From Anaerolineae bacterium (GTDB lineage Bacteria; Chloroflexota; Anaerolineae; Aggregatilineales; Phototrophicaceae), in the NCBI GenBank assembly GCA_025454715.1, contig JALONY010000054.1, positions 1 through 8,003 of the forward strand: a stretch of DNA of 8,003 nucleotides, given 5' to 3'. The number at the start of each line of letters is the position of its first letter. Positions within the stretch are counted from its first letter, which is position 1. The position numbers were made by a program, and so were the translations under genes. Positions 1 to 8,003 of this stretch are shown piece after piece. Below the pieces are notes generated by a model. It did not search any database. It was given only the letters and a program-made list of their open reading frames with translations, and had not been told where the DNA came from.

Positions 1-57
1 TTAACAGGGGGTGGTTGCGCCGTATGAGCGCAGAATTAGACCCCATGATACACCATT

Positions 58-87
58 TGACCTATTCTGACCTACCCTGAACCCTTT
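58..87. repeat. Three 10-bp-phased direct repeat units in the importer upstream region
   Basis: Units TGACCTATTC, TGACCTACCC and TGAACCCTTT follow each other without gaps. The first two share TGACCTA and the third is degenerate. A 10-bp period would place the units on the same face of the helix, which suits a cooperatively binding regulator. The array lies about 135 bp upstream of the candidate -10 box of the importer. Chance similarity in a short stretch cannot be excluded. Confidence 0.3.
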
Positions 88-189
88 GTGTCGGACGAAC
101 GGCCAAGGTGTGCAGGCTCAGCGCTCAGAACGCGCATCCCGCCCCGCGCAAGGCCGAGGACGCGGGCGATGGGATGAGCGACGCCTGTA

Positions 190-222
190 ACCAAACGGTG
201 GTATGGCGGCACCGAAAACGGT
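190..222. promoter_or_regulatory. Candidate tandem operator, ACC-(G)AAA(A)-CGGT twice
   Basis: ACCAAACGGT at 190-199 and ACCGAAAACGGT at 211-222 are near copies, each with ACC(G)/CGGT arms in inverted orientation around an A-run. Their starts are 21 bp apart, about two helical turns, and the second copy runs into the candidate -10 box. This arrangement fits a repressor or regulator controlling the importer promoter. No regulator gene is in the window and its family cannot be named from the site alone. Confidence 0.35.
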
Positions 223-227
223 ATACT
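222..227 (+). promoter_or_regulatory. Candidate -10 box (TATACT) of the importer operon
   Basis: TATACT differs from the sigma-70 consensus TATAAT at one position and lies 63 bp before the ATPase start codon, which would give a leader of about 57 nt. No good -35 hexamer sits 16-18 bp upstream: that stretch reads roughly TGGTAT. The promoter may therefore need an activator, or may be set by the overlapping ACC/CGGT elements. A TTGATA at 242-247 has no fitting -10 and was judged weaker. Confidence 0.4.
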
Positions 228-290
228 CTGCGCCATGTTCGTTGATAAAAAATTCTTTCGTCGTCACTCATTTTACAGGTAGGGGGCTTC

Positions 291-1836
291 ATGGCACCAT
301 CATCATCCCCGCCCACGGTTCTCGAAGTCCGTGGGCTGACCAAGCGCTTTCCGGGCGTCGTCGCCAATGACCACATCAGCCTCGCGTTGCGACAGGGCGA
401 GGTGTTGGGCTTGCTGGGCGAGAACGGCGCGGGCAAATCCACCCTGATGAACCTGATTTACGGGCTGTACACCCCCGATGAAGGCGACATCGTCATCAAG
501 GGCGAGGTCGTCAAAATCAAAGACCCCAACGACGCCATCCGGCGCGGAATCGGCATGGTGCACCAGCACTTCCAATTGGTGCCGGTGCTGACCGTGACCG
601 AGAACGTGATGCTGGGCAACGAGTCGGTCAATGGGCCGTTCTTGAACCGGCGCGCCGCCCGCAAGCGCATCCTCGAAATCGCCGAGCAATACGGCCTCGC
701 CATCGACCCCGATGCGCTGGTGCAAGACCTCGGCGTCGGGGTGCAACAGCGCGTCGAAATCATCAAAGCGCTCTATCGCCGGTGCGACGTGCTGATTTTG
801 GACGAGCCGTCGGCGGTGCTGACGCCTCAAGAGACCGAGGGCTTGTTCAGCATTATGAACACGTTGCGCGAGCGCGGCGTCAGCCTGATTTTCATCAGCC
901 ACAAGCTGAAAGAGGTCAAGCGCATCTGTGACCGCGTGCAGGTGCTGCGCCTCGGCAAGGTGGTGGGCGAGGCCAACCCCAAGCAATCGACCGAGGCCGA
1001 GCTGGCCTCGATGATGGTCGGTCGGTCGGTGTTGCTGCAAGTGGAGAAGCAACCCGCCGCGCCGGTTGACCCCGTGCTGGAGATATTCGACCTGCGGGTC
1101 AACGACGACCGCAACCTGCCCGCCGTGAAGGGCGTCTCGCTGACGGTGCATCAGGGCGAAATCGTCGGAATTGCCGGGGTGCAAGGCAACGGCCAGACCG
1201 AGCTGGTCGAGGCCATCACCGGCCTGCGCCCAGTGGCCAGCGGCACGGTGGCGCTCAGCCAGCGCGACATCACCGGCGCGTCGCCGCGCAAGGTGACGGC
1301 GGCGGGCGTGGCGCACGTCCCCGAAGACCGCCAGAAAAACGGCATGGTCTCGACCTTCCCGATTAAGGACAACATCCGCCTACAGGAGTATCACAAATCA
1401 CCGTTCTCGGCGGGCATTTTGTCCAACGACTCGGTCATCGCCCAGCGCGCCGCCGAGCTGGTCAAGCGTTTCGACGTGCGTACCCCGGGCATCGACACCG
1501 CCATCGGCGCGCTGTCGGGCGGCAACCAGCAAAAGGTCATCATCGCCCGCGAGTTCTCGCGCCCCAGCCGCCTGCTGATTGCCGCGCAACCCACCCGCGG
1601 CCTCGATGTCGGCTCCATCGAGTTCATCCATAAGCAAATCGTGCGGATGCGCGACGAAGGCTCTGGCGTGTTGCTGGTCAGCACCGAGCTGGACGAAATC
1701 CTCTCGCTCAGTGACCGCATCGCGGTCATGTACGCCGGGCAAATCATCGACATCGTAGACGCGGCCAGCGCCACCCGCGAGTCCATCGGCCTGTTGATGG
1801 CCGGTATCCGCGGCGACCACAAACCGGAGGCCACTC

Positions 1837-1844
<8 letters not shown>
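291..1844 (+). CDS. ABC transporter ATPase with two nucleotide-binding domains, BMP-dependent nucleoside importer family
   Basis: This 517-residue cytoplasmic protein should power uptake of nucleosides or related purine compounds with the two permeases that follow. The first domain is intact: Walker A GENGAGKST at 43-51, Q-loop Gln92, a signature-like LGVGVQQR at 147-154, Walker B/catalytic Glu in LILDEPSAVLTP near 168-179, and switch His204. The second domain has GVQGNGQTEL (296-305) with no Walker A lysine, a good LSGGNQQK signature (408-415), and LLIAAQPTRGLD (428-439), where Gln replaces the catalytic Glu and Ala the Walker B Asp. The switch His is replaced in LLVSTELDE. One competent and one degenerate site is usual for this sugar/nucleoside class (RbsA, NupO/YufO). 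The length is normal for the family. The ATG at 291 follows a purine-rich AGGTAGGGGG. The end overlaps the next gene by 8 bp. The family call is firm; the substrate is inferred. Confidence 0.93.
1826..1830 (+). promoter_or_regulatory. Ribosome binding site GGAGG for permease 1
   Basis: A GGAGG inside the last codons of the ATPase gene lies 6 bases before the ATG at 1837. It fixes the permease start and the 8-bp overlap (ATGGCTGA), which points to coupled translation of ATPase and permease. Confidence 0.85.
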
Positions 1845-4092
<2,248 letters not shown>

Positions 4093-4094
4093 CC

Positions 4095-4101
4095 AAAGGG
4101 G
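4095..4101 (+). promoter_or_regulatory. Ribosome binding site AAAGGGG for permease 2
   Basis: AAAGGGG begins 3 bases after the stop codon of permease 1 and lies 9 bases before the ATG at 4111. The gap between the genes is 18 bp, which leaves no room for a separate promoter and supports one transcript. Confidence 0.65.
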
Positions 4102-4110
4102 TTTTTTGCG

Positions 4111-5409
4111 ATGCAGGCTGTTTCTAACCCGACCGTTTCGACCGCCCCACGCGGTTTCAAGCTCACCCGCACGCTGATTTTCGGCGTGGTGTTCCTGTTG
4201 TTCGGTGCGCTGATGTTGGCGCGCATCCCGTCCGACCTCGCACCGGACGCCTCGACCCTGCTGGTCTTCGGCGACGGCCTGCCCGACTTGCCGGTCGGCG
4301 CGCCCGCGTTCGGCTTGTTCACCGGCGTGGTGTTCGTGGTGGCCGGTGCATTCGCGCTGGTGCCCACCCGCATCGGCAACGCCGACCTGTCGCTGGGGCG
4401 CAGCCGGGAGGCGTTATTGCTGTTCGCCGGTGTGCTCATCATCCCGGTCATGCTGATTTTGGCGGGCGCGGGGCGCTCGGTCAACGTCACCCAAATGCTC
4501 GAATCGACCTTCCGGCTGGCCACCCCCATCACGCTGGGCGCGCTGGCGGGCTTGTGGTGCGAAAAGTCGGGCGTGGTCAACATCGCCTCGGAAGGCATGA
4601 TGCTGACCGGCGCGTGCTTCGGCTTCATCAGCAGCTTGTTCCTCGGCCAAATCATGCCGTTCCAGAACGCGCTGGCGTGGGGCGTGCTGGTGGCGGTCAT
4701 CGGCGGCGGCCTGATGGCGTTGCTGCACGGCTGGCTATCGATTACCTTCATGACCGACCAAATCGTGAGCGGCACGGTCATCAACATCCTCGCCATCGGC
4801 CTGACCAGCTTCTTGCGCCGTGAGGTGTTGCTGTCGTCCGAGACCGCCCGCGAGACCCTGACCTCCGTCAGCATCCCCATCTTGTCCGACATCCCGGTCT
4901 TGGGCAAAGTCTTCTTCACCGGCAAGCCAATTTACCTGCTGGCGTTCGTGCTGGTCATCGTCACGCACGTGGTGATTTACTACACGCGCTGGGGCTTGCG
5001 CACCCGCGCCGTGGGCGAGAACCCGCACGCCGCTGACACGCTCGGCATCAACGTCGTCCGCACGCGCTACATCAACGTGCTGATTGGCGGGATGATTGCG
5101 GGCTTGGCCGGTGCGTGGTTCTCGATCGAGACGGTCGGGTTGTTCGAAGACCAAATGACCGGCGGGCTCGGGTTCATCGGGCTGGCGGCCATGATTTTCG
5201 GCAAGTGGACGCCGGGCGGGGCGATGGCGGGCGCGCTGTTGTTCGGGTTCGCCCGTGCGCTCGATACGCGCTTCCAGAGCTACGGCGTGCCCATCCCGTC
5301 GCAATTTATCCAGATGCTGCCGTATCTGGTGACGATGATCGTGCTGGCGGGCTTGGTCGGGCGCGCCATCGCGCCCAAGGCCGACGGCGTGCCGTACAAG
5401 AAGGAATAA
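4111..5409 (+). CDS. Nucleoside ABC transporter permease 2, N-terminally extended
   Basis: This 432-residue membrane protein is the second permease of the importer (BPD_transp_2 family, YufQ/NupQ branch). The diagnostic core begins near residue 127: LATPITLGALAGLWCEKSG then VVNIASEGMML (136-165), the coupling motif AVGENPHAADTLGINV (300-315), and GGLGFIGLAAMIFGKWTPGG (351-370). The family is usually about 310-320 residues. Here the first 126 residues are extra and hold about three membrane segments (19-38, 66-86, 100-120) with an acidic loop (41-62) between the first two. The start is supported by AAAGGGG upstream and no closer in-frame alternative before the first membrane segment. It ends 40 bp before the operon terminator. 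Family assignment is firm, nucleoside specificity is inferred, and the role of the extension is unknown. Confidence 0.9.
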   Translation: MQAVSNPTVSTAPRGFKLTRTLIFGVVFLLFGALMLARIPSDLAPDASTLLVFGDGLPDLPVGAPAFGLFTGVVFVVAGAFALVPTRIGNADLSLGRSREALLLFAGVLIIPVMLILAGAGRSVNVTQMLESTFRLATPITLGALAGLWCEKSGVVNIASEGMMLTGACFGFISSLFLGQIMPFQNALAWGVLVAVIGGGLMALLHGWLSITFMTDQIVSGTVINILAIGLTSFLRREVLLSSETARETLTSVSIPILSDIPVLGKVFFTGKPIYLLAFVLVIVTHVVIYYTRWGLRTRAVGENPHAADTLGINVVRTRYINVLIGGMIAGLAGAWFSIETVGLFEDQMTGGLGFIGLAAMIFGKWTPGGAMAGALLFGFARALDTRFQSYGVPIPSQFIQMLPYLVTMIVLAGLVGRAIAPKADGVPYKKE

Positions 5410-5449
5410 CGGCGCACCCCGTCGCGTCACCCCCCATCCCCCGAATCAA

Positions 5450-5487
5450 CCCGCCCCCGCCGACATAATCGGCGGGGGCGGGGTTTT
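5450..5487 (+). terminator. Terminator of the importer operon
   Basis: A 14-bp perfect GC-rich stem (arms 5450-5463 and 5469-5482, loop CATAA) is followed by G and TTTT. It lies 40 bp after the stop of permease 2. The T-tract is short but the stem is very stable. The convergent small gene ends at 5506, so the hairpin may also stop reverse-strand transcripts, although the T-run on that side is poor. Confidence 0.8.
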
Positions 5488-5505
5488 GGGTGGGGGATGT
5501 CTCGC

Positions 5506-5976
5506 CTAGACCATCGTGACGGTCTGGTTGTTGTCGGTGCGCTTGGGCTTATCGGCGCTGCCGCTGCCGGTGCTCCAGCCCATCATCCGCCCGCGGTTGC
5601 CAAAGAACACCATCGCGCCGAACAGCGCCGCGAACAACACCAGCTTGAACGGCAGCAACACCAGCAACACGACGCCGAAAATCAGCTTGCCCAGCGACAG
5701 GTTGAAGGTGCGCCCGTCGTTCAGTTGGATGGACAGGCCGCCGCCGCGGGTGTTGAACGAGTGCTTGTGACCGTGCCAGCGGGTTTGCCATTGGCTTTGC
5801 CACGCCTTGTGCTTTTGACTGTGCTTGCCCCCATCGAACGACCAACCGGAGCAGTTCAAGGCACGCTCGCCACTGGGTTGCGAGGCGCTGCGCTTGGCTT
5901 TGGGCTCGTCGTCGAAGTCGGCGGGCAGGGCGAAATCGTCCTCGGTGCGCTTGGCTTTGGTCGGCTCGGTGTTCAT
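5506..5976 (-). CDS. Small single-segment membrane protein B, function unknown
   Basis: This 156-residue protein matches no family I know. It opens with a Lys/Arg-containing stretch and the acidic motif DDFALPADFDDE (13-24), then KAKR. Next comes a His/Trp/Gln-rich segment (51-73: His52, 56, 68, 70, 72), a strand-like LSIQLNDGRTFNLSLGK (81-97), one hydrophobic segment (about 98-125) and a polar tail with MMGW and KPKR. No signal peptide is seen. The tail is basic, and either end could be cytoplasmic. The ATG is supported by AGAAGGA 10 bases upstream. The N-terminal motif and the LLPFKL core of the membrane segment recur in the small gene just upstream on the same strand (6056-6283), so the two are probably paralogs. 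A forward-strand frame over the same bases is long but lacks such features. Confidence 0.65.
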   Translation of the reverse strand: MNTEPTKAKRTEDDFALPADFDDEPKAKRSASQPSGERALNCSGWSFDGGKHSQKHKAWQSQWQTRWHGHKHSFNTRGGGLSIQLNDGRTFNLSLGKLIFGVVLLVLLPFKLVLFAALFGAMVFFGNRGRMMGWSTGSGSADKPKRTDNNQTVTMV

Positions 5977-6017
5977 GATGGGGTGTCCTTCTGTTGTTTT
6001 TTTGATGTGGTTAAAGG

Positions 6018-6023
6018 GTTATA
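6018..6023 (-). promoter_or_regulatory. Candidate -10 box (TATAAC) for small membrane protein B
   Basis: On the reverse strand GCGTATAAC lies 41 bp before the ATG at 5976, in the 79-bp gap between the two small genes. The same GCGTATAA string precedes the paralogous gene at 6283, which favours a real promoter in both. No convincing -35 is present. Confidence 0.35.
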
Positions 6024-6055
6024 CGCGGGCGGGTTCTGGCGGGTTGCGCGTGGGT

Positions 6056-6283
6056 TTATGAGCGTTGGGTGATGCCGACGCGCTGCATCCAGCGAGTCAG
6101 GCGCTCGCGGGTGTGGCGCGGCAGAAACGATCCGATGAGTTGCAGATTGAGCTTGAGCGGCAAGAGCAGCACCCCCGCCCAGCCGCCGAACGGCTGATCG
6201 GGACGAGGTTGGCGCTTGGGCTTGGCGACGCCGCGCTCGAAGGTGGCGGGCAGCTCGAAATCGTTGGGGGTGCGTTTGCTCAT
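6056..6283 (-). CDS. Small hydrophobic protein A, paralog of protein B, function unknown
   Basis: This 75-residue protein starts MSKRTPNDFELPATFERG, which matches the KRTEDDFALPADFDDE of its downstream neighbour. It then has a Lys/Arg/Pro-rich linker (20-28), a Gly/Trp step (FGGWAG), a hydrophobic stretch with LLLPLKL (about 35-53) and a basic amphipathic tail (54-75). The neighbour's His/Trp-rich segment and strand-like segment are absent. The start at 6283 was chosen over an in-frame ATG at 6340 because AAGGA lies 10 bases before it, its N-terminus aligns with the paralog, and 6340 lies within the candidate -10 box. The hydrophobic stretch is short and may lie in the membrane surface. No known family was recognised. 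Confidence 0.6.
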   Translation of the reverse strand: MSKRTPNDFELPATFERGVAKPKRQPRPDQPFGGWAGVLLLPLKLNLQLIGSFLPRHTRERLTRWMQRVGITQRS

Positions 6284-6339
6284 CGTCGGGGGTTCCTTCA
6301 TCATCGCTGGAGGGCACATCAACGGCGTGCCGATGAGCA

Positions 6340-6345
6340 TTTATA
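6340..6345 (-). promoter_or_regulatory. Candidate -10 box (TATAAA) for small protein A
   Basis: On the reverse strand GCGTATAAA lies 57 bp before the start codon at 6283, giving a leader of about 50 nt. The next 17 bases upstream contain the CCAGCG-cac-CGCTGG palindrome. The -35 position (GAAACC) is a poor match, so regulation by a bound protein is plausible. Confidence 0.4.
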
Positions 6346-6347
6346 CG

Positions 6348-6362
6348 CCAGCGCACCGCTGG
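6348..6362. promoter_or_regulatory. Candidate operator palindrome CCAGCG-N3-CGCTGG
   Basis: Perfect 6-bp arms around a 3-bp spacer lie exactly in the -10/-35 spacer of the candidate reverse promoter. Further half-sites are CGCTGG at 6305-6310 and CCAGCG at 6377-6382. A bound dimer would block that promoter. The cognate regulator is unknown. Confidence 0.35.
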
Positions 6363-6400
6363 GGTTTCGCCCACCCCCAGCGATTGGGGGCGGGGTGCGC
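6351..6400. repeat. Nested inverted repeat between the divergent small genes
   Basis: The outer arms GCGCACC (6351-6357) and GGTGCGC (6394-6400) enclose inner arms GCTGGGG (6358-6364) and CCCCAGC (6375-6381). It lies outside the leaders predicted from both candidate promoters, so it may act as DNA, for example as a binding site. If the MbtH gene uses a promoter further upstream, it could form an RNA structure instead. Confidence 0.35.
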
Positions 6401-6442
6401 CATCAAGCCAATTCGTTTACCCTCAGGGTGCCGGTTTGGCGC

Positions 6443-6448
6443 TAGGAT
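6443..6448 (+). promoter_or_regulatory. Candidate -10 box (TAGGAT) for the MbtH-like gene
   Basis: TAGGAT keeps the key first TA and last T and lies 54 bp before the ATG at 6502. The nearest -35-like hexamer, TTTACC at 6416-6421, is 21 bp away, too far for a standard promoter, so the call is weak. Confidence 0.25.
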
Positions 6449-6487
6449 AGACGCAACGGGCGCAGATGGACGGCGCCACACACACCG

Positions 6488-6494
6488 AAGGGAG
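6488..6494 (+). promoter_or_regulatory. Ribosome binding site AAGGGAG for the MbtH-like gene
   Basis: AAGGGAG lies 7 bases before the ATG at 6502 and decides between that start and the in-frame ATG at 6466, which would add 12 residues that do not resemble the family. Confidence 0.75.
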
Positions 6495-6501
6495 CACGGC
6501 G

Positions 6502-6732
6502 ATGAGCTGGGACGAGCAAGAAGACACGACGATTTATAAGGTCGTCATCAACTACGAGGAGCAATACTCGATTTGGCCAGCCGACCGTGATTTGCCCGCG
6601 GGCTGGAACGAGGCGGGCAAGAGCGGCACCAAAGCCGAGTGCTTGGCCTACATCGAAGAGGTCTGGACGGACATGCGCCCGCTCAGCCTGCGTAAGAAGA
6701 TGGAAGAAGAGGCGCGCCAGCGCGGCGAGTGA
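6502..6732 (+). CDS. mbtH: MbtH-like protein
   Basis: MbtH-like proteins are small partners that bind the adenylation domains of nonribosomal peptide synthetases and are often required for their solubility or activity. This 76-residue protein carries the family signature in order: N-x-E-x-Q-x-S-x-W-P (17-26: Asn17, Glu19, Gln21, Ser23, Trp25, Pro26), P-x-G-W (32-35), Cys47-Leu48, Y-I-E (50-52), and WTDMRPLSL (55-63). The Trp residues that line the adenylation-domain contact are kept. The C-terminal tail (64-76) is charged and slightly longer than the core family needs. No synthetase gene is in the window: the neighbours are a small membrane-protein pair and a purine gene. It is a single-gene unit with its own ribosome binding site and terminator. 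Family identity is strong; its partner is unknown. Confidence 0.9.
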   Translation: MSWDEQEDTTIYKVVINYEEQYSIWPADRDLPAGWNEAGKSGTKAECLAYIEEVWTDMRPLSLRKKMEEEARQRGE

Positions 6733-6739
6733 GCCCCCA

Positions 6740-6771
6740 CGCCCCGCGGTGTGCGCCGCGGGGCGTTTTTT
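6740..6771 (+). terminator. Intrinsic terminator of the MbtH-like gene
   Basis: A perfect 10-bp stem (CGCCCCGCGG at 6740-6749 with CCGCGGGGCG at 6756-6765, 6-base loop) is followed by six T. It starts 8 bases after the stop codon and lies between convergent genes. On the reverse strand there is no T-run after the stem, so it mainly serves the MbtH-like gene. Confidence 0.93.
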
Positions 6772-6782
6772 CGAGGGGGGGG

Positions 6783-8003
6783 TTAGGCGTGCGCCACGCC
6801 GTTTTGGAACAGGCGTAGGCCGTCGAAGCCGCGCCCACCCGCCGTGTGGTGCGGGTGTTGCCACGGGAAGATGTGGTTTTCGGGGTGCGGCATCAGCCCG
6901 AACACGTTGCCGTCTGGGTTGCACAATCCCGCGATGCCCGCCAGCGAGCCATTGGGGTTGAACGGGAAATCGCTGGCCAGTGCGCCGTCGGGCGTGATGT
7001 AGCGCAGCGCGTCGAGCTGGCCGGACAACAGGCGCGCCTCGGTCTCGGCGTCAGCGACCTGCACCCGCCCCTCCCCGTGCGCGATTGGGCAGAAAATCCG
7101 GTCGATGCCCTCGGTGAACAAGCACGGGCTGTGCGGGTTGGCCTCTAGCAAGACCCAACGGCACTCGAAGCGCGCTTGGGCGTTGTAGGTCAGGGTGACG
7201 TTGCGCGCCCCACCGTCCCACTCGCCGCCGGGCAACAAGCCCGCCTTGACCAAGGTCTGGAACCCGTTGCAGATGCCCAAGACCGGACGCCCACCGCGCA
7301 CGAACTCATCGACCCCCGCGATGCGCTCGCGCAGGGTCAACGCCCACAGCGCGCCCGCCCCGAGGTCGTCGCCATAGCTGAAGCCGCCCGGCACGACCAG
7401 CATGTGATAATCCAGCAGGTGACGCTCCCCGCGCACCAGTTGGTTGACCGTGACGACTTCCGGCGCGCCGCCCGCCCACTGGCAGGCCAAGGCCGCGTCG
7501 CGGTCGCGGTTGGTGCCCGGCGCGTGCAAGACCAAAATTTTGGGTGCACGCCGAATCACGGGGGCGGCAGGGCGCGGGGTGGCGGGCTGGGCAGGGCTGG
7601 GCACCTGCGGCGCCCCCCACGCTTGTGCCAAGTCGGCCAGTGCGATGTGTTGGCCGCCGATGCTGAGCACCTCGCCGCCGACCGTGCCAATCAGCCCGAA
7701 GGCCGCGCCTGCGCCGCTCATGACCGCCTCGAATGCGCTGGCGTGCTCCGGCGCGACCTCGACCAACACCCGCCCCTGCGACTCGCTGAACCACGTGCCC
7801 GCGTCGGTCGGCAGGTTGAGGGTTGCCCCGACCTGCCCGCCAATGCACATCTCGGCGATGGCGACCGCGAGGCCGCCCTCGCTCAGGTCGTGGGCGCTGG
7901 CCACCCCACCGGCGCGGATGGCCTGATGCAGCGCCCGATAGGTCGGGAGCGGGTTGGCCACCGGCTGGGGAACGGTGCCGCCTTGCGCGCCGGTCACGTC
8001 GGC
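6783..8003 (-). CDS. purL: Phosphoribosylformylglycinamidine synthase, PurL-PurQ fusion, C-terminal part (5' end outside window)
   Basis: FGAM synthase makes FGAM from FGAR, ATP and glutamine, step four of de novo purine synthesis in the cytoplasm. The visible 406 residues run off the right edge, and the frame stays open to the last base. Residues 1-129 are the end of PurL, with [17 protein letters not shown] (36-52) and [11 protein letters not shown] (73-83) typical of the short PurL type. A Pro/Ala-rich linker (about 130-152) joins it to a complete PurQ glutaminase: [13 protein letters not shown] (205-217), nucleophile Cys245 in GICNGFQ, and His373/Glu375 in MPHPENH. The domain order matches the large proteobacterial and eukaryotic enzyme, but both halves read more like separate PurL and PurQ fused. 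The GTG at 7997 is internal (Val), not a start. Stop TAA at 6783, convergent with the MbtH-like gene. Confidence 0.95.
   Translation of the reverse strand, partial: ADVTGAQGGTVPQPVANPLPTYRALHQAIRAGGVASAHDLSEGGLAVAIAEMCIGGQVGATLNLPTDAGTWFSESQGRVLVEVAPEHASAFEAVMSGAGAAFGLIGTVGGEVLSIGGQHIALADLAQAWGAPQVPSPAQPATPRPAAPVIRRAPKILVLHAPGTNRDRDAALACQWAGGAPEVVTVNQLVRGERHLLDYHMLVVPGGFSYGDDLGAGALWALTLRERIAGVDEFVRGGRPVLGICNGFQTLVKAGLLPGGEWDGGARNVTLTYNAQARFECRWVLLEANPHSPCLFTEGIDRIFCPIAHGEGRVQVADAETEARLLSGQLDALRYITPDGALASDFPFNPNGSLAGIAGLCNPDGNVFGLMPHPENHIFPWQHPHHTAGGRGFDGLRLFQNGVAHA

Larger units (their letters stand above)
1..290. other. Non-coding upstream region of the nucleoside importer operon
   Basis: No reading frame here looks like a protein gene. 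The reverse-strand frame that ends at position 1 reaches a stop within about 120 bases without an ATG, and the longer reverse frame across 125-442 is antisense to the ATPase gene. I see no tRNA, no rRNA and no riboswitch-like fold. The recognisable content is the 10-bp repeat at 58-87, the paired ACC/CGGT elements at 190-222 and the -10 box at 222-227. An AT-rich stretch at 242-275 forms the untranslated leader. Confidence 0.5.
6284..6501. other. Divergent intergenic region between small gene A and the MbtH-like gene
   Basis: About 218 bp separate the two divergent starts. It contains a candidate reverse-strand -10 (6340-6345), a CCAGCG/CGCTGG palindrome and further half-sites, a nested inverted repeat at 6351-6400, a candidate forward -10 (6443-6448) and the MbtH ribosome binding site (6488-6494). 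No additional gene is supported. An in-frame ATG at 6466 upstream of the MbtH start has no ribosome binding site. Confidence 0.5.

Noticed and set aside
228..290. Purine-type riboswitch in the importer leader
   Set aside because: The predicted leader is only about 57 nt and AT-rich, with no three-way-junction helices or recognisable conserved core.
303..1316. Long reverse-strand open frame (337 codons) antisense to the ATPase gene
   Set aside because: It is a high-GC shadow frame: low-complexity His/Ala/Arg/Asp-rich translation, no domain, and the opposite strand encodes a clear ABC ATPase.
5497..6072. Forward open frame (191 codons) opposite small protein B
   Set aside because: No ribosome binding site, and its start lies just after the operon terminator. 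The reverse frame has a ribosome site, a membrane segment and a paralog.
6284..6340. Upstream ATG at 6340 as the start of small protein A
   Set aside because: It overlaps the candidate -10 box, has no ribosome binding site, and adds residues absent from the paralog.
6466..6501. Upstream ATG at 6466 as the start of the MbtH-like gene
   Set aside because: No Shine-Dalgarno sequence, while the ATG at 6502 has AAGGGAG at ideal distance and matches the family N-terminus.
7995..7997. GTG as start codon of a stand-alone 404-residue protein
   Set aside because: The frame remains open to the window edge and the protein begins in the middle of a PurL domain, so the codon is an internal Val.

Overview
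This is a high-GC bacterial window carrying a complete purine/deoxy-nucleoside-type ABC importer operon, three small genes and the 3' end of a purine-biosynthesis gene. Clear Shine-Dalgarno sequences precede most starts. The host phylum cannot be fixed from the sequence. The expanded permeases and the PurL-PurQ fusion made me think of Chloroflexota, but that is only an impression.

Positions 1-290 hold no convincing gene. They carry the control region of the importer: a TATACT -10 box, two ACC-(G)AAA(A)-CGGT elements 21 bp apart, and a 10-bp-periodic direct repeat further upstream. Positions 291-5409 (+) encode an ATPase with two nucleotide-binding domains and two permeases of the basic-membrane-protein (BMP)-dependent nucleoside uptake family (NupOPQ/YufOPQ-like). 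The first two genes overlap by 8 bp and the last two are 18 bp apart. A strong hairpin at 5450-5487 closes the operon. No BMP-type lipoprotein receptor gene is present. The first permease (751 aa) is about twice the size I expect for the family. It carries about 300 residues of mostly helical, repeat-like sequence between its first membrane segment and the transport core, probably outside the cell. The second permease has about 120 extra N-terminal residues.

Positions 5506-6283 (-) hold two small single-membrane-segment proteins. They share an N-terminal D-F-x-L-P-A-x-F motif, a Lys/Arg/Pro-rich stretch, a similar hydrophobic segment and similar start regions, so they look like diverged paralogs. 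Their function is unknown. A 218-bp divergent intergenic region with several CCAGCG/CGCTGG half-sites separates them from a + strand gene at 6502-6732 that encodes an MbtH-like protein with the full family signature. No nonribosomal peptide synthetase is visible. A textbook terminator follows it.

From 6783 to the right edge (-) runs the C-terminal part of an FGAM synthase: the last PurL domain joined in frame to a PurQ glutaminase domain. Nucleoside import at the left and de novo purine synthesis at the right may be linked metabolically, but they are separate transcription units and the link is only suggestive.
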